A DNA stretch of 42,877 nt from CADEED01 sp036677145. GTDB taxonomy: Bacteria > Pseudomonadota > Gammaproteobacteria > Steroidobacterales > Steroidobacteraceae. A model generated the notes under the pieces. The model had not been told where the DNA came from, ran no database searches, and was given only the letters and a program-made list of their open reading frames with translations. The translations under genes and the position numbers were made by a program. Positions 24,639-33,479 of this stretch are shown piece after piece. The stretch spans positions 1 to 42,877 of the forward strand of contig JAKFFF010000035.1 in NCBI GenBank assembly GCA_036677145.1, written 5' to 3'. Within the stretch, counting starts at the first letter, position 1, and the number at the start of each line of letters is the position of its first letter.

Positions 24639-26603
24639 GTGTTCACCCGGCTGCTCATCGCCAATCGCGGCGAGATTGCCTGCCGGATAGCGCGCACGGC
24701 GCGGCGCCTCGGCATTCATACCATCGCGGTCTATTCGGACGCCGACACGCACGCGGCGCATGTCGCCGCCTGCGACGACGCCGTCCATGTCGGCGGACCG
24801 CTGCCGCGCGACAGCTACCTGCGAGCCGACGCGATTCTCGCGGCCGCGGACAAGACCGGTGCGCAGGCTGTCCACCCGGGTTATGGCTTCCTTTCCGAAA
24901 ACGCGGAATTCGCGCGGGCATGCGCGAACGCCGGGCTCGTTTTCGTCGGGCCGTCGCCGCAGGCGATCGCCGCGATGGGTTCGAAGTCCGCGGCCAAGGC
25001 ATTGATGGAGAAGGCCGGTGTGCCGCTGACGCCGGGATACCACGGCGAACGCCAGGAACCAGACTATCTACTCCAGCAGGCGGAACGCATCGGCTTTCCG
25101 GTGCTCATCAAGGCGATTGCGGGCGGCGGCGGCAAGGGCATGCGGCGCGTGGATCGCGCCGGGGACTTCATGGCCGCGCTGGCAAGTTGCCAGCGCGAGG
25201 CCGCCGCGGCATTCGCAGATGCGCGGGTGCTCGTCGAGAAATACCTGACGACCGCGCGCCACATCGAAGTGCAGGTCTTCGGCGACAACCACGGCAACGC
25301 GGTCTATCTATTCGAACGCGACTGCTCCGTGCAACGCCGGCACCAGAAAGTCATCGAGGAGGCGCCCGCGCCGGGCATGACGCCCGAGCGCCGTCGCGCG
25401 ATGGGGGAGGCGGCGGTTGCCGCGGCACGCGCCGTGAACTACGCGGGCGCCGGCACCGTGGAATTCATCTCCGCCCCGGATGGTGCGTTTTATTTCATGG
25501 AAATGAACACGCGCCTGCAGGTCGAGCATCCCGTGACGGAGATGATCACCGGCCTCGACCTGGTCGAATGGCAGTTGCGGGTCGCGGCGGGTGAGACGCT
25601 GCCGTGCCGCCAGGACGAGCTCCACATCCGCGGTCATGCCATCGAAGCACGCGTGTATGCCGAAGATCCGGCGCGCGAATTCCTTCCTTCGACCGGGCTG
25701 CTCGAACACCTCGCGACTCCTCCGGAGTCGGCCGTCGTGCGCATCGATACCGGGGTACGCCAGGGCGATTTCATAACGCCTCATTACGACCCGATGATCG
25801 CCAAACTCATCGTGCACGGCGAAACACGCGCCGCGGCGATCGAGCGCATGCGTGATGCGCTGGCGCGTTATGAAATCGTGGGCGTGCGTTCGAACGTGGA
25901 ATTCCTTTCTCGCCTGATGACCGCGCCGGCATTCGTGCAGGCCAATCTCGATACCACGCTCATCGAGCGCGAACGAGCGCATCTGCTGGCGCCAAGGGCC
26001 GAACCCGGCCGTGAGCAATGGCTGCTGGGACTCGCGGCGCTGCTGTTCGCGCCCCGCGCCGCTTCGCACGACTCACCCTGGGGTGGCATCGATGGCTGGT
26101 CGGCCGCGACGCGCGGCGCGCGCCATGCGATCCTGCGTCACGGCGACCAGGAGCGGCGCGTCTCCTGGACGATTCGCGAAGATGGATTCTCCGTGCGTCT
26201 CGCCGAAGAGACCTGCCCGCTGCGCGGGCGGCTCGATGCCGATGGAACTCTGTTCGTGCGGTGTGGCGCCGAAGAACTCTCCGCCCGCGCATATGTGCGT
26301 GACGGGCAGGCCCACCTGTTCCACGCGGGCGAACACGACGTCTTCGAGATGCCTGATCCCTATCTACCGCCGCCCGCCATCGCCGATGCGCACGGCGGGT
26401 TGACGGCGCCCATGCCCGGTCGGGTGCTCGCGGTGCTCGTGAAGACCGGCGCGGCGGTCGAGCGTGGCGCGCCATTGCTGGTGCTCGAGGCCATGAAAAT
26501 GGAGCATACGGTGACTGCGCCGCGCGCTGGCGTGATCGAACGTATCCTGTGCGCGGTGGGCGACCAGGTTCGGGAAAGCGCGGAGTTGCTGGTTCTGACC
26601 TGA
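24639..26603 (+). CDS. liuD: Methylcrotonyl-CoA carboxylase, biotin-containing (alpha) subunit
   Basis: 654 residues: biotin carboxylase domain (LLIANRGEIACRI at the start, ATP-grasp KAIAGGGGKGMRRV, catalytic EMNTRLQVEHPVTEM), a middle region linking to the beta subunit, and a C-terminal biotinyl domain with Lys620 in LEAMKMEHTV as the biotin site. It carboxylates biotin with bicarbonate and ATP, then works with LiuB. The start is GTG 24639, two bases after the liuC stop; longer frames upstream overlap liuC and are not conserved. The HMG-CoA lyase gene liuE, which commonly completes the cluster, is not next. Confidence 0.95.
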   Translation: MFTRLLIANRGEIACRIARTARRLGIHTIAVYSDADTHAAHVAACDDAVHVGGPLPRDSYLRADAILAAADKTGAQAVHPGYGFLSENAEFARACANAGLVFVGPSPQAIAAMGSKSAAKALMEKAGVPLTPGYHGERQEPDYLLQQAERIGFPVLIKAIAGGGGKGMRRVDRAGDFMAALASCQREAAAAFADARVLVEKYLTTARHIEVQVFGDNHGNAVYLFERDCSVQRRHQKVIEEAPAPGMTPERRRAMGEAAVAAARAVNYAGAGTVEFISAPDGAFYFMEMNTRLQVEHPVTEMITGLDLVEWQLRVAAGETLPCRQDELHIRGHAIEARVYAEDPAREFLPSTGLLEHLATPPESAVVRIDTGVRQGDFITPHYDPMIAKLIVHGETRAAAIERMRDALARYEIVGVRSNVEFLSRLMTAPAFVQANLDTTLIERERAHLLAPRAEPGREQWLLGLAALLFAPRAASHDSPWGGIDGWSAATRGARHAILRHGDQERRVSWTIREDGFSVRLAEETCPLRGRLDADGTLFVRCGAEELSARAYVRDGQAHLFHAGEHDVFEMPDPYLPPPAIADAHGGLTAPMPGRVLAVLVKTGAAVERGAPLLVLEAMKMEHTVTAPRAGVIERILCAVGDQVRESAELLVLT

Positions 26604-26621
26604 GCGGTACTATCTATCTCG

Positions 26622-27110
26622 ATGCACAATCCGTACACGCCGCCGAAGGCGAATGTCTCCGTCTCCGCGCGCGAGGCCGGTGCGGCCATTCCTCGAGCCC
26701 GTCCGGCCGCCGTCAACATTGCGCTGTTCCTGATCGGCGTCGCGATCCTGCTGTCGCTGATCGGGGTCGTTAGCGCCGTGGGCCCGGTCAGTGCGGGAGA
26801 AGCACCGGCACTCGGCCTCGTGATGGGCGTGCTGAAAGCGGTGATACACACGGTGCTGTGTGTGTTCATCGCGCGGGGGCGGAATTGGGCGCGTATTGGC
26901 TTTCTCGTGATCTGGGTCGTTGCGCTGTTCTCGGTGGGGGCGTGGATCTACACGGCCCTGTACCTGTTGCCGGAGCAGATTGGTTACGTGCCCAGCTGGG
27001 AGTCGGTCCCATGGATTGCGATTCCGCATGCGCTGTCGTTGACCGTCGTGATCCTGCTGTTCGGTCCCGGCCGCGAATGGTTTCGCAGACCCGCACCATT
27101 ACCCGAGTGA
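26622..27110 (+). CDS. Small membrane protein with NPYTPP N-terminus, unknown function
   Basis: 162 residues. The N-terminus MHNPYTPPKA resembles the NPYxPP opening seen in many uncharacterised small membrane proteins; four hydrophobic segments follow (about residues 30-53, 62-82, 90-112 and 130-146), with a short cytosolic tail rich in Arg and Pro. No catalytic motif is seen. It starts 18 bp after liuD on the same strand, but has its own candidate -10 (TACTAT, 26608-26613) only 8 nt before the ATG, so it may be transcribed separately as a leaderless mRNA. A link to leucine catabolism is not shown. Confidence 0.7.
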   Translation: MHNPYTPPKANVSVSAREAGAAIPRARPAAVNIALFLIGVAILLSLIGVVSAVGPVSAGEAPALGLVMGVLKAVIHTVLCVFIARGRNWARIGFLVIWVVALFSVGAWIYTALYLLPEQIGYVPSWESVPWIAIPHALSLTVVILLFGPGREWFRRPAPLPE

Positions 27111-27146
27111 GATTTACGGTGAAGGCGATTGCCGTGGGGTGATCGT

Positions 27147-27159
27147 GGCGCGCGGCGCC
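27147..27159. terminator. GC hairpin between convergent genes (weak terminator candidate)
   Basis: GGCGC-GCG-GCGCC gives a 5-bp stem in the 64-bp gap between the membrane protein and the nitroreductase stop codons. There is no T-tract on either side, so this is only a candidate. Confidence 0.25.
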
Positions 27160-27174
27160 TCCGGACTGACCCGA

Positions 27175-27741
27175 TCAGCCGCCCGGAAATTCCAGCATCG
27201 CATCCTGCACGTTCGCCGCCTTGCCGGGCGCAAACGTCGCGCCCGGTCCGCCGCCGGTGTAGACCAGCGCGACGAGGTGATCGTCGACCGCCAGGCCCAG
27301 CGCCTTCTTCACTTCGGGGTCATAACAGGCCTCGCCGGTTTTCCATGCCGCGGCGTAACCCAGCGAGTGCAATGCCAGCAGGATGTTCTGCGCGGCGGCG
27401 CCCGCGGCGAGAATCTGTTCGATGACGGGCACTTTCGTGCCGGTGACGGCGCGACAGGCCACGACGATGATGAGCGGCGCGCGCATCGCCTTGTCGCGCT
27501 CGCGTTTGAGATCGCCTTCGGACAGCGCGGGCGTGCGGCGCAACGCAGCTGACGCGAGGATCTCACCGAACTTCCCGCGCTGCTCGCCCTGGATGAGCAT
27601 GAAGCGCCAGGGGCGCAGACGTCCGTGATCGGGCGCACGCACCGCGGCCTGCAACACGACAGCAATTTCTTCCTTCGACGGCGCGTTCGCGCCATAGGTC
27701 TTGGCGGAGCTGCGCGTGTTGAGCGCTTCGAGTGAATCCAT
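27175..27741 (-). CDS. Nitroreductase-family protein (YdjA-like)
   Basis: A 188-residue FMN-dependent oxidoreductase of the small, YdjA-like branch. The N-terminal FMN phosphate motif is RSSAKTYG, followed by APDHGRLRPWRF; the second FMN block is AAGAAAQNILLALHSLGYAAAWKTG. It acts with NAD(P)H on nitro or quinone-like compounds; the natural substrate is unknown. It begins 1 bp after the stop of the yebC-like gene and is probably in its operon. Confidence 0.9.
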   Translation of the reverse strand: MDSLEALNTRSSAKTYGANAPSKEEIAVVLQAAVRAPDHGRLRPWRFMLIQGEQRGKFGEILASAALRRTPALSEGDLKRERDKAMRAPLIIVVACRAVTGTKVPVIEQILAAGAAAQNILLALHSLGYAAAWKTGEACYDPEVKKALGLAVDDHLVALVYTGGGPGATFAPGKAANVQDAMLEFPGG

Positions 27742-27742
27742 G

Positions 27743-28465
27743 TCAGATCAGCGAGTGATAGACGTGTTGCACGTCGTCGTTCTGCTCGAGGCTGTCGATC
27801 AGCTCCAGCACTTCGGTGGCCTGCGCTTCGGGTAGTTCGATCGGCGTGGTGCAGATGTATTCGTGCGTCGCGGAGATCGGATGGATGCCGCGCTTCTCGA
27901 GCGCTTCCTGCATGTGGCCGAACTCCGGGAACAGGCAGCGCGCGACGATCTGCGGTTCGCCTTTCTCGCCCGTGCTGTCGCCCATTTCATCGAGCCCGTG
28001 ATCGATCAGGTAGAGCTCGAGATCGTCGTGATCGATGCCATCCGGTTTCAGACGGAACACACCCATCTTGCGGAACTGGAACGCGACGCTGCCCGCGGTG
28101 GCGAGATTGCCGCCGGCCTTCGAGAAAATGGTGCGCACCTGCGCGACGGTGCGGGTCGCGTTGTCGGTGGCGGTTTCGACGAGGACCGCCACGCCGTGCG
28201 GCGCGTAACCCTCGTAGATGATCTGTTCGTAGTTCGTCGAGTCCGTGCCGAGTGCGCGCTTGATGGCGGCTTCGACCTTGTCCTTCGGCATGTTGATGTT
28301 GCGGGCGTTCTGCACCTGGCGCCGCAACGCGGGGTTCGAATTGACGTCGCCGCCGCCGGCCTTGACGGCCATGTTGATGTCTTTCGCGATGCGCGCGAAC
28401 TGCTTGGCCATGCGGTCCCAGCGCGCGAACATCGTGTGCTTGCGTACTTCGAAAATGCGTCCCAT
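27743..28465 (-). CDS. YebC/PmpR-family protein, variant N-terminus
   Basis: A 240-residue YebC/TACO1-family protein. The family is known as DNA-binding regulators and, more recently, as translation factors for proline-rich stretches. Conserved blocks: KAGGGDVNSNPALRRQVQNA, NINMPKDKVEAAIKRA, IIYEGYAPHGVAVLVE, FSKAGGNLATAGSVAFQF. The N-terminus (MGRIFEVRKHTMFARWDRMA) differs from the usual MAGHSKWANIxHRK and resembles the form I associate with Bacteroidetes proteins, so it may be a second, non-canonical paralogue. An alpha/beta hydrolase gene ends 13 bp upstream. Confidence 0.9.
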   Translation of the reverse strand: MGRIFEVRKHTMFARWDRMAKQFARIAKDINMAVKAGGGDVNSNPALRRQVQNARNINMPKDKVEAAIKRALGTDSTNYEQIIYEGYAPHGVAVLVETATDNATRTVAQVRTIFSKAGGNLATAGSVAFQFRKMGVFRLKPDGIDHDDLELYLIDHGLDEMGDSTGEKGEPQIVARCLFPEFGHMQEALEKRGIHPISATHEYICTTPIELPEAQATEVLELIDSLEQNDDVQHVYHSLI

Positions 28466-28478
28466 AGGGGCGCGGATT

Positions 28479-29543
28479 CTACAGGACCTCGTCTTTCAGA
28501 AGACGGAAATGCGCTTGAATCATCGCGAAATTGGGGTCATGTCCGGCGCGCGGCACCATGACCAACTTCTTGCGCGGCGCCCGCAACGAATCGACGAAGG
28601 AGCGCGTGACGGAGGCGCGGGTGAGGAGGTCCTCCTCACCCTGGACGAAGTACATGGGCAGCGCGTATTCCGGACCGAGCGCGGGCAGGTCCACGCGCGC
28701 TGCCATGCCGTCGCCCTTCAGGCCGACATACTTGATGAAGGAGATCTCCTCGCCCGCATCGTAGGCCGCGCGTTCGGCCTCCGAGGCGTACTCCGCCGCG
28801 GGCTGGAACGCGGGTCCCGGCGACGAGACCTCACCTTCGTATTTGCGGATGACGCGGCGCATCCGGCCGAAATTGCGTGGATTGATCCAGGGTGGCGGAC
28901 CGATTTCCTTGAGCGTGACGAGGGCGGCCTCGTCATTGCGGCGCTGCGCCGCCTCGAGCGTCGCGGCGAAACTCGCCGCGAGATTGGCGCGTTCGTTCAC
29001 CAGCTGCGAGACGCCCACATAGGCGGCAAACAATTCCGCACGCTCGTGCGCCATGTGCGCACCGAGCACCGATCCCCACGAGCTGCCGGTGAGAATGATC
29101 GTGCGCTTGCCGAGCCTCTTGCGCAGGTACTCGGCCACCTCGATGCCGTCGGCGACCAGTAGATCGATGCTGAGCCGTGTGGCCGCGAGGCGCTCTTCGG
29201 TGACTTCCGTCACCGGCTCGTTGCGGCCATACGTGCGGCCGGAAAGCCGCTGATCCCAGGTGGCGATCGTGAACGTCGATTTCCACGCGCCGTAGAGTTC
29301 TTCGAAATACGGCGATAGCGGATTGCCTGGCCCGCCGTGCACGAACAACACGACGGGATTCGCGCAGTCCGATCCTTCGATGACGAGCCATTGTTCGATG
29401 CCGCCGATGGGTACATAGGCCTGCTCGTGCAGCGCGGGATCTTTCGCGTTCGGAGCGCAGGCGGGCGACAGCGCGGTCTCGGCGCGCGCGCCGCCGGTCA
29501 GCAGGCAGATCGAAAGGACGGCGGCGAGGCGGAGCGCGGACAT
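28479..29543 (-). CDS. Exported alpha/beta hydrolase, proline-iminopeptidase-like (S33)
   Basis: 354 residues with a Sec signal peptide (MSALRLAAVLSICLLTGGARA). The oxyanion motif HGGPG (residues 69-73) and nucleophile elbow GSSWGS (Ser155) are those of proline iminopeptidase/tricorn-interacting-factor relatives; FVQGEEDLLT supplies the acid region and PRAGHDPNF the histidine. Likely role: periplasmic release of N-terminal residues from peptides, or a related esterase. With the two S9 enzymes and the TonB receptor it fits a peptide-scavenging lifestyle. The gene lies 10 bp from the cyclophilin-like gene stop, same strand. Confidence 0.85.
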   Translation of the reverse strand: MSALRLAAVLSICLLTGGARAETALSPACAPNAKDPALHEQAYVPIGGIEQWLVIEGSDCANPVVLFVHGGPGNPLSPYFEELYGAWKSTFTIATWDQRLSGRTYGRNEPVTEVTEERLAATRLSIDLLVADGIEVAEYLRKRLGKRTIILTGSSWGSVLGAHMAHERAELFAAYVGVSQLVNERANLAASFAATLEAAQRRNDEAALVTLKEIGPPPWINPRNFGRMRRVIRKYEGEVSSPGPAFQPAAEYASEAERAAYDAGEEISFIKYVGLKGDGMAARVDLPALGPEYALPMYFVQGEEDLLTRASVTRSFVDSLRAPRKKLVMVPRAGHDPNFAMIQAHFRLLKDEVL

Positions 29544-29553
29544 TGTTCTCTAA

Positions 29554-30456
29554 CTACTTCGCGTCGCGCACCGGGATCGCGACGTTGCAGACGTCGATGT
29601 GTCCGGCCGGTCGCACGAACCACGACTCGCGACGGTTGCGCCGGGCCTCGACGTATTTCGCGAACAACGGGGTGTCGGTGCGCAGGATTTCGACCGCGCT
29701 GCGCTCTGACTCGGGCAGATCCGCCGCGAGGCGCGCGCGCCTGATGAGGGCGCGCTGCGGCTTTTCTGCGTCGCTGTAGAAGCCGAGTGCATCGCTGCCG
29801 CGCGGCAGGGATGACAGGTATTCCGCGCCGCGCAACACGCGGCCGAACAGGACGATGTTGCGATCGAGGTGGCGCGGGGCCTGGCCGATCACGGCATAGA
29901 GCTGCGTATCGTCGCCGGTGTCGGGCCAGTCGCCGCGACCGACGCCGATCGTGCCGTAGCAATGGGTCATCCAGGCGCGGGCCGCCGGCTTGCGTTCGAC
30001 GCCCACGGGAAAGCCGTCGATCCAGCCGGTCTCGGGCGCGTAGCCGTCCGTGTCGGGTAGTTTGACGAAGGGCAGTGCCGCGCTCCACGCGAAGGTGGTT
30101 TCGTCGGGCAGACTGGGTTTGCCCGCGAGTTCCCCTCGCACCTCGTCGATGTCGCCCCACTGGGTGACGTAGTTGTCCTGCACGCGGCCCACCGGCAGGC
30201 CGTCGAAGAAGTTCTTGCGCACCAGCGTCTTGAGATTCGCCACGTGCCGTGGCGCGAAGCGCGGCGCGAGCTCGATGATCACCCGGCCGGCCGGGAGGTC
30301 GAGGTACAGCGTGTTCGCCGGATCGGGCCGGCGCCAGTCCGCGGGCATGGCCGCGGCGAGCACGTCCGCCGTCAAGGGAGGCTTGTCGGCCGCCGGAGCC
30401 GCCGCGAATGCCGCGCCGGTGGATAACCAGGCCGCCAGGAGAAGGTGGGTGCGCAT
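29554..30456 (-). CDS. Exported cyclophilin-type peptidyl-prolyl isomerase, divergent
   Basis: 300 residues with a signal peptide (MRTHLLLAAWLSTGAAFAAA). Cyclophilin landmarks are recognisable but altered: VIIELAPRFAPRHVANLKTL is normal, the usual FxRVxxxFxxQGGD appears as LPVGRVQDNYVTQWGD, and the C-terminal FGRVLRGAEYLSSL is normal. The catalytic arginine seems kept; an unusual acidic and aromatic insert (residues about 105-175) separates the blocks. It may act as a periplasmic folding factor or have lost isomerase activity. It sits 4 bp after the DUF2721 gene's stop, same strand. Confidence 0.8.
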   Translation of the reverse strand: MRTHLLLAAWLSTGAAFAAAPAADKPPLTADVLAAAMPADWRRPDPANTLYLDLPAGRVIIELAPRFAPRHVANLKTLVRKNFFDGLPVGRVQDNYVTQWGDIDEVRGELAGKPSLPDETTFAWSAALPFVKLPDTDGYAPETGWIDGFPVGVERKPAARAWMTHCYGTIGVGRGDWPDTGDDTQLYAVIGQAPRHLDRNIVLFGRVLRGAEYLSSLPRGSDALGFYSDAEKPQRALIRRARLAADLPESERSAVEILRTDTPLFAKYVEARRNRRESWFVRPAGHIDVCNVAIPVRDAK

Positions 30457-30460
30457 CGCG

Positions 30461-30916
30461 TCAGCGCCGGATCTTGCCGCCGATGCGCAACGATTTCGTG
30501 GCGATGCGCACTTCGACCAGGAACATCAGGAACGCGATCGCCAGGCACGCGGTCGCCGCGACGAACATGATCGCGACGATGGGACCCACTGAAATCGGCG
30601 TGAACTCGCTCGCGAACAGCAACGTCACGACCAGGGCCGTGAGCAGGCCGGAGGTGGTGGACAACGCGATGGCGCTGTTGATGTAACGCGTGCGGTGCAC
30701 GATGAACCTGAGGTCTTCGTCGATGTGCGTGCGCTGCGCATCGCTGGTGGCGGCCTCGCGCCGATCCTCGAGCGTGCGGGCGCGATCGACGATGCGGGCG
30801 AGTCGTTGCGTCAGCATGTTCAGGGTGATGCCGACGCCCGAGATCAGGAACACGGGACCCAGCGCGAGCTGGATGAGATGTGCGACGTTTTCCGTCTGCA
30901 GATCGAGGTTGGTCAT
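30461..30916 (-). CDS. DUF2721-family membrane protein
   Basis: 151 residues. The N-terminal hydrophobic block ALGPVFLISGVGITLNMLTQ followed by RLARIVDRARTLEDR is the DUF2721 signature; two further membrane segments follow (about 77-97 and 103-127), and the tail is basic. The family's function is unknown. Start at ATG 30916 gives MTNLDLQTENVAHLIQLALG, matching the family; a longer frame upstream is not conserved. It precedes the cyclophilin-like gene by 4 bp. Confidence 0.85.
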   Translation of the reverse strand: MTNLDLQTENVAHLIQLALGPVFLISGVGITLNMLTQRLARIVDRARTLEDRREAATSDAQRTHIDEDLRFIVHRTRYINSAIALSTTSGLLTALVVTLLFASEFTPISVGPIVAIMFVAATACLAIAFLMFLVEVRIATKSLRIGGKIRR

Positions 30917-31023
30917 GGCGGGCGAGTGTGCCACAACTCGGCAAAAGTCAGCGCCGGGCCCGCCCCGGCGGGCGGCCTCGAGCCGCCTCGTGCGGGCTAA
31001 CAAGCCGACCCCGCACCGCGACG

Positions 31024-31041
31024 CGCCGGGCTACCCCGGCG
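31024..31041 (-). terminator. Hairpin after typA (possible terminator)
   Basis: CGCCGGG-CTAC-CCCGGCG is a perfect 7-bp stem with a 4-nt loop, 15 bp beyond the typA stop on its strand. It lies in a 139-bp gap before the DUF2721 gene. No T-tract follows, so the call is tentative. Confidence 0.4.
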
Positions 31042-31055
31042 GCTTGCGGGTTCCG

Positions 31056-32885
31056 TCAGGCCAGCAGGGCTTCGTCGACGCGCGAGGCGCGCTTGCGCTC
31101 GTGCTCGAGCAACATGCGCTTGCGGATGCGGATGTTCTTCGGCGTGACTTCGACCAGCTCGTCGTCGGCGATGAACTCGACGGCATACTCCAACGTGAGC
31201 TCGATCGGAGGCGTGAGGATCAGCGCGTCATCCTTGCCGGCGGCGCGGATGTTGGTGAGCTTCTTGGTCTTGATCGGGTTCACGACGAGATCGTTCTCGC
31301 GCGAATGGATGCCGATGATCATGCCTTCGTACACCGCCTCGCCGTGCGAGACGAACAGGCGGCCGCGTTCCTGCAGAGAGAACAGCGAGTACGCCACGGC
31401 ATGGCCGGGTTCGCTGGAGATCAACACGCCGTTGTGGCGGTCAGGAATGTCACCGGCGAGCGGCGCGTAGCCGTCGAAAATGTGGCTCTGCAGGCCGGTG
31501 CCGCGAGTCGCGTTCATGAACTCGCTCTGGAAGCCGATGAGCCCGCGCGCGGAGACGCGGTACTCGATGCGCACGCGGCCGCGGCCGTCGTTCGCCATGT
31601 CTTTCAGCTCCGCCTTGCGGCGGCCGAGCGATTCCATGACGCCACCCTGGTGGGCTTCGTCGATGTCGACGGTCAGCGCTTCGAACGGCTCGTGCACCAC
31701 GCCGTCGATGGTCTTGGTGAGCACGCGCGGCTTGCCGACCGCGAGTTCATAACCTTCACGGCGCATGTTCTCGATCAGGATCGTGAGATGCAGTTCGCCG
31801 CGGCCCGACACGCGGAACACGTCGGCATCACCGGTTTCGTCGACGCGCAGCGCGACGTTGCTCTCGAGTTCGCGCATCAGCCGCTCACGGATCTGGCGGC
31901 TGGTGACGAACTTGCCTTCCTTGCCGGCGAGCGGCGAGGTGTTGACCTGGAAACTCATGACCAGCGTCGGCTCGTCCACCGCGATCGGCGGCAGCGCATC
32001 CGGCTGGTCCACGTCGCAAATCGTGTAGCCGATGTGCACGTCCTCGATGCCGGTCACGGCGACGATGTCGCCCGCGACGGCTTCGGGAACCGACTCGCGC
32101 GCCAGGCCCTTGAACGTCAGCACCTGCTGAACCTTCGCGGTGCCGTGATCTTCGCTGCCGTTCCACAACTGGATGGTCTGGCCGGCCTTCACCGTGCCGC
32201 GGCGGATGCGGCCGATGCCGATGCGTCCGACATACGAGTTGTAGTCGAGGGTCGAGATCTGGAACTGCAGCGGCGCCTCCGGCTCGCTCTTGGGCGCCGG
32301 TACGTGGTGCAGGATGGCTTCGTACATCGCGCGCATGTCGGGCTCGCGGCGCGTGTGATCGGTGCTGGCCCAGCCTTCGAGCGCCGAGGCGTAGATGACC
32401 GGGAAGTCGAGCTGCTTGTCGGTCGCGCCCAGCTTGTCGAACAGTTCGAAGGTCTGGTCGATGACCCAGTCGGGGCGGGCGCCCGGACGGTCGATCTTGT
32501 TCACCACGACGATGGCGTTCAGGCCCAGCGCCAGCGCCTTGCGGGTGACGAAGCGCGTCTGCGGCATCGGGCCTTCGACGGCGTCGACGACCAGCAGCAC
32601 GGTGTCGACCATCGACAACACGCGTTCCACTTCGCCGCCGAAGTCGGCGTGCCCGGGGGTGTCGACGATGTTGATCCGGGTGCCGCCGTATTCGATGGCG
32701 CAGTTCTTCGCCAGGATCGTGATGCCACGTTCCTTTTCGATGTCGTTCGAGTCCATGACCCGTTCGGTCACCTTCTCATGGGCGGCGAAGGTGCCGGACT
32801 GCCGCAGCAGACAGTCGACCAGCGTGGTCTTGCCATGATCGACGTGCGCGATGATGGCGATGTTTCGAATAGGGCGATTTGCCAT
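31056..32885 (-). CDS. typA: Ribosome-associated GTPase TypA/BipA
   Basis: About 609 residues, normal length. The G-domain motifs are all present: AHVDHGKTTLVD (G1), ERGITI (G2), DTPGH (G3), NKID (G4) and the SA motif ASALEG (G5). Domain II follows, then EF-G-like domains III and V (GRGELHLTILIENMRREGYE; RGLIGFQSEFMNATRGTG) and the BipA-specific C-terminal part ending in RIRKRMLLEHERKR. It assists ribosome assembly and stress or cold adaptation. Start: ATG 32885 (MANRPIRNIAIIAHVDHG) matches the family best; ATG 32894 is three codons upstream; neither has a clear ribosome-binding site. A TTGACC hexamer lies upstream at about 32930. Confidence 0.96.
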   Translation of the reverse strand: MANRPIRNIAIIAHVDHGKTTLVDCLLRQSGTFAAHEKVTERVMDSNDIEKERGITILAKNCAIEYGGTRINIVDTPGHADFGGEVERVLSMVDTVLLVVDAVEGPMPQTRFVTRKALALGLNAIVVVNKIDRPGARPDWVIDQTFELFDKLGATDKQLDFPVIYASALEGWASTDHTRREPDMRAMYEAILHHVPAPKSEPEAPLQFQISTLDYNSYVGRIGIGRIRRGTVKAGQTIQLWNGSEDHGTAKVQQVLTFKGLARESVPEAVAGDIVAVTGIEDVHIGYTICDVDQPDALPPIAVDEPTLVMSFQVNTSPLAGKEGKFVTSRQIRERLMRELESNVALRVDETGDADVFRVSGRGELHLTILIENMRREGYELAVGKPRVLTKTIDGVVHEPFEALTVDIDEAHQGGVMESLGRRKAELKDMANDGRGRVRIEYRVSARGLIGFQSEFMNATRGTGLQSHIFDGYAPLAGDIPDRHNGVLISSEPGHAVAYSLFSLQERGRLFVSHGEAVYEGMIIGIHSRENDLVVNPIKTKKLTNIRAAGKDDALILTPPIELTLEYAVEFIADDELVEVTPKNIRIRKRMLLEHERKRASRVDEALLA

Positions 32886-32989
32886 AGAACTCATGGGCTT
32901 ACGGGGGAGGGAGGGTCGTAAAGCCGGGTCAAAGGGGCGCGCAGGGTACCAGACGGGCCCCAAAAGACCAAAGGAACTCGAAAACAGGC

Positions 32990-33385
32990 TCAGTCGGCCA
33001 GCGGTTTCCAGTTCGGGAAGGTTTTCGCCAGGTGGCGCTGCTCACGCATGACTTCCTGGCTGCTCGGACCGCGATCGAGCCGGACGATGTAGCAGTCGTC
33101 TTCGACCCGCAGCACGCTGCCCTTGATCTGGCAGCGGGCGCCGTTCGTGAACGTCAGGGTGCCTTCAATGATCGCGTCGACCGCGAAGCGGCCCACGCCC
33201 GAAACGATGCGCAGCCCACGCTCGGAAACTTCGCCGACCTTGTAGTGGGCGCCCTCGACGTCCAGCACCGCCCCGCTGGTGATCGGATACGGCAGCCGGA
33301 AGTATTCGCGCCGGCTCGAGAGCTTCGGAATGCGGTACTGCGTAGCCACGCGAACAAGATACGGATAACCCCGAGGTGATTCCAT
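32990..33385 (-). CDS. PilZ-domain protein
   Basis: About 131 residues. The RxxxR part of the c-di-GMP site is RREYFRLPYP, followed by the beta-barrel strands; the second motif (usually DxSxxG) is EVSERG, a conservative D-to-E change. It probably binds cyclic di-GMP in the cytoplasm and acts as a stand-alone receiver. The start is uncertain: ATG 33385 (MESPRGYPYL) was chosen; a TTG at 33415 extends it by 10 residues and a downstream GTG is also possible. No flagellar or pilus gene is near, so its target is unknown. Confidence 0.8.
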   Translation of the reverse strand: MESPRGYPYLVRVATQYRIPKLSSRREYFRLPYPITSGAVLDVEGAHYKVGEVSERGLRIVSGVGRFAVDAIIEGTLTFTNGARCQIKGSVLRVEDDCYIVRLDRGPSSQEVMREQRHLAKTFPNWKPLAD

Positions 33386-33479
33386 CGGGGTCGCCGCACG
33401 CAGTTCACGATTCAACGCCTGACAACCTTTTCGATCGGCCGGGCCTTGCCGCCCGAGTGCGAACTGCGTCGAATAATTC

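Noticed and set aside
30690..32921. Long open frame (743 codons) antisense to typA
   Set aside because: It mirrors a strongly conserved gene; long antisense frames are expected in GC-rich DNA, and its translation is Arg/His/Asp/Val-rich with no domain.
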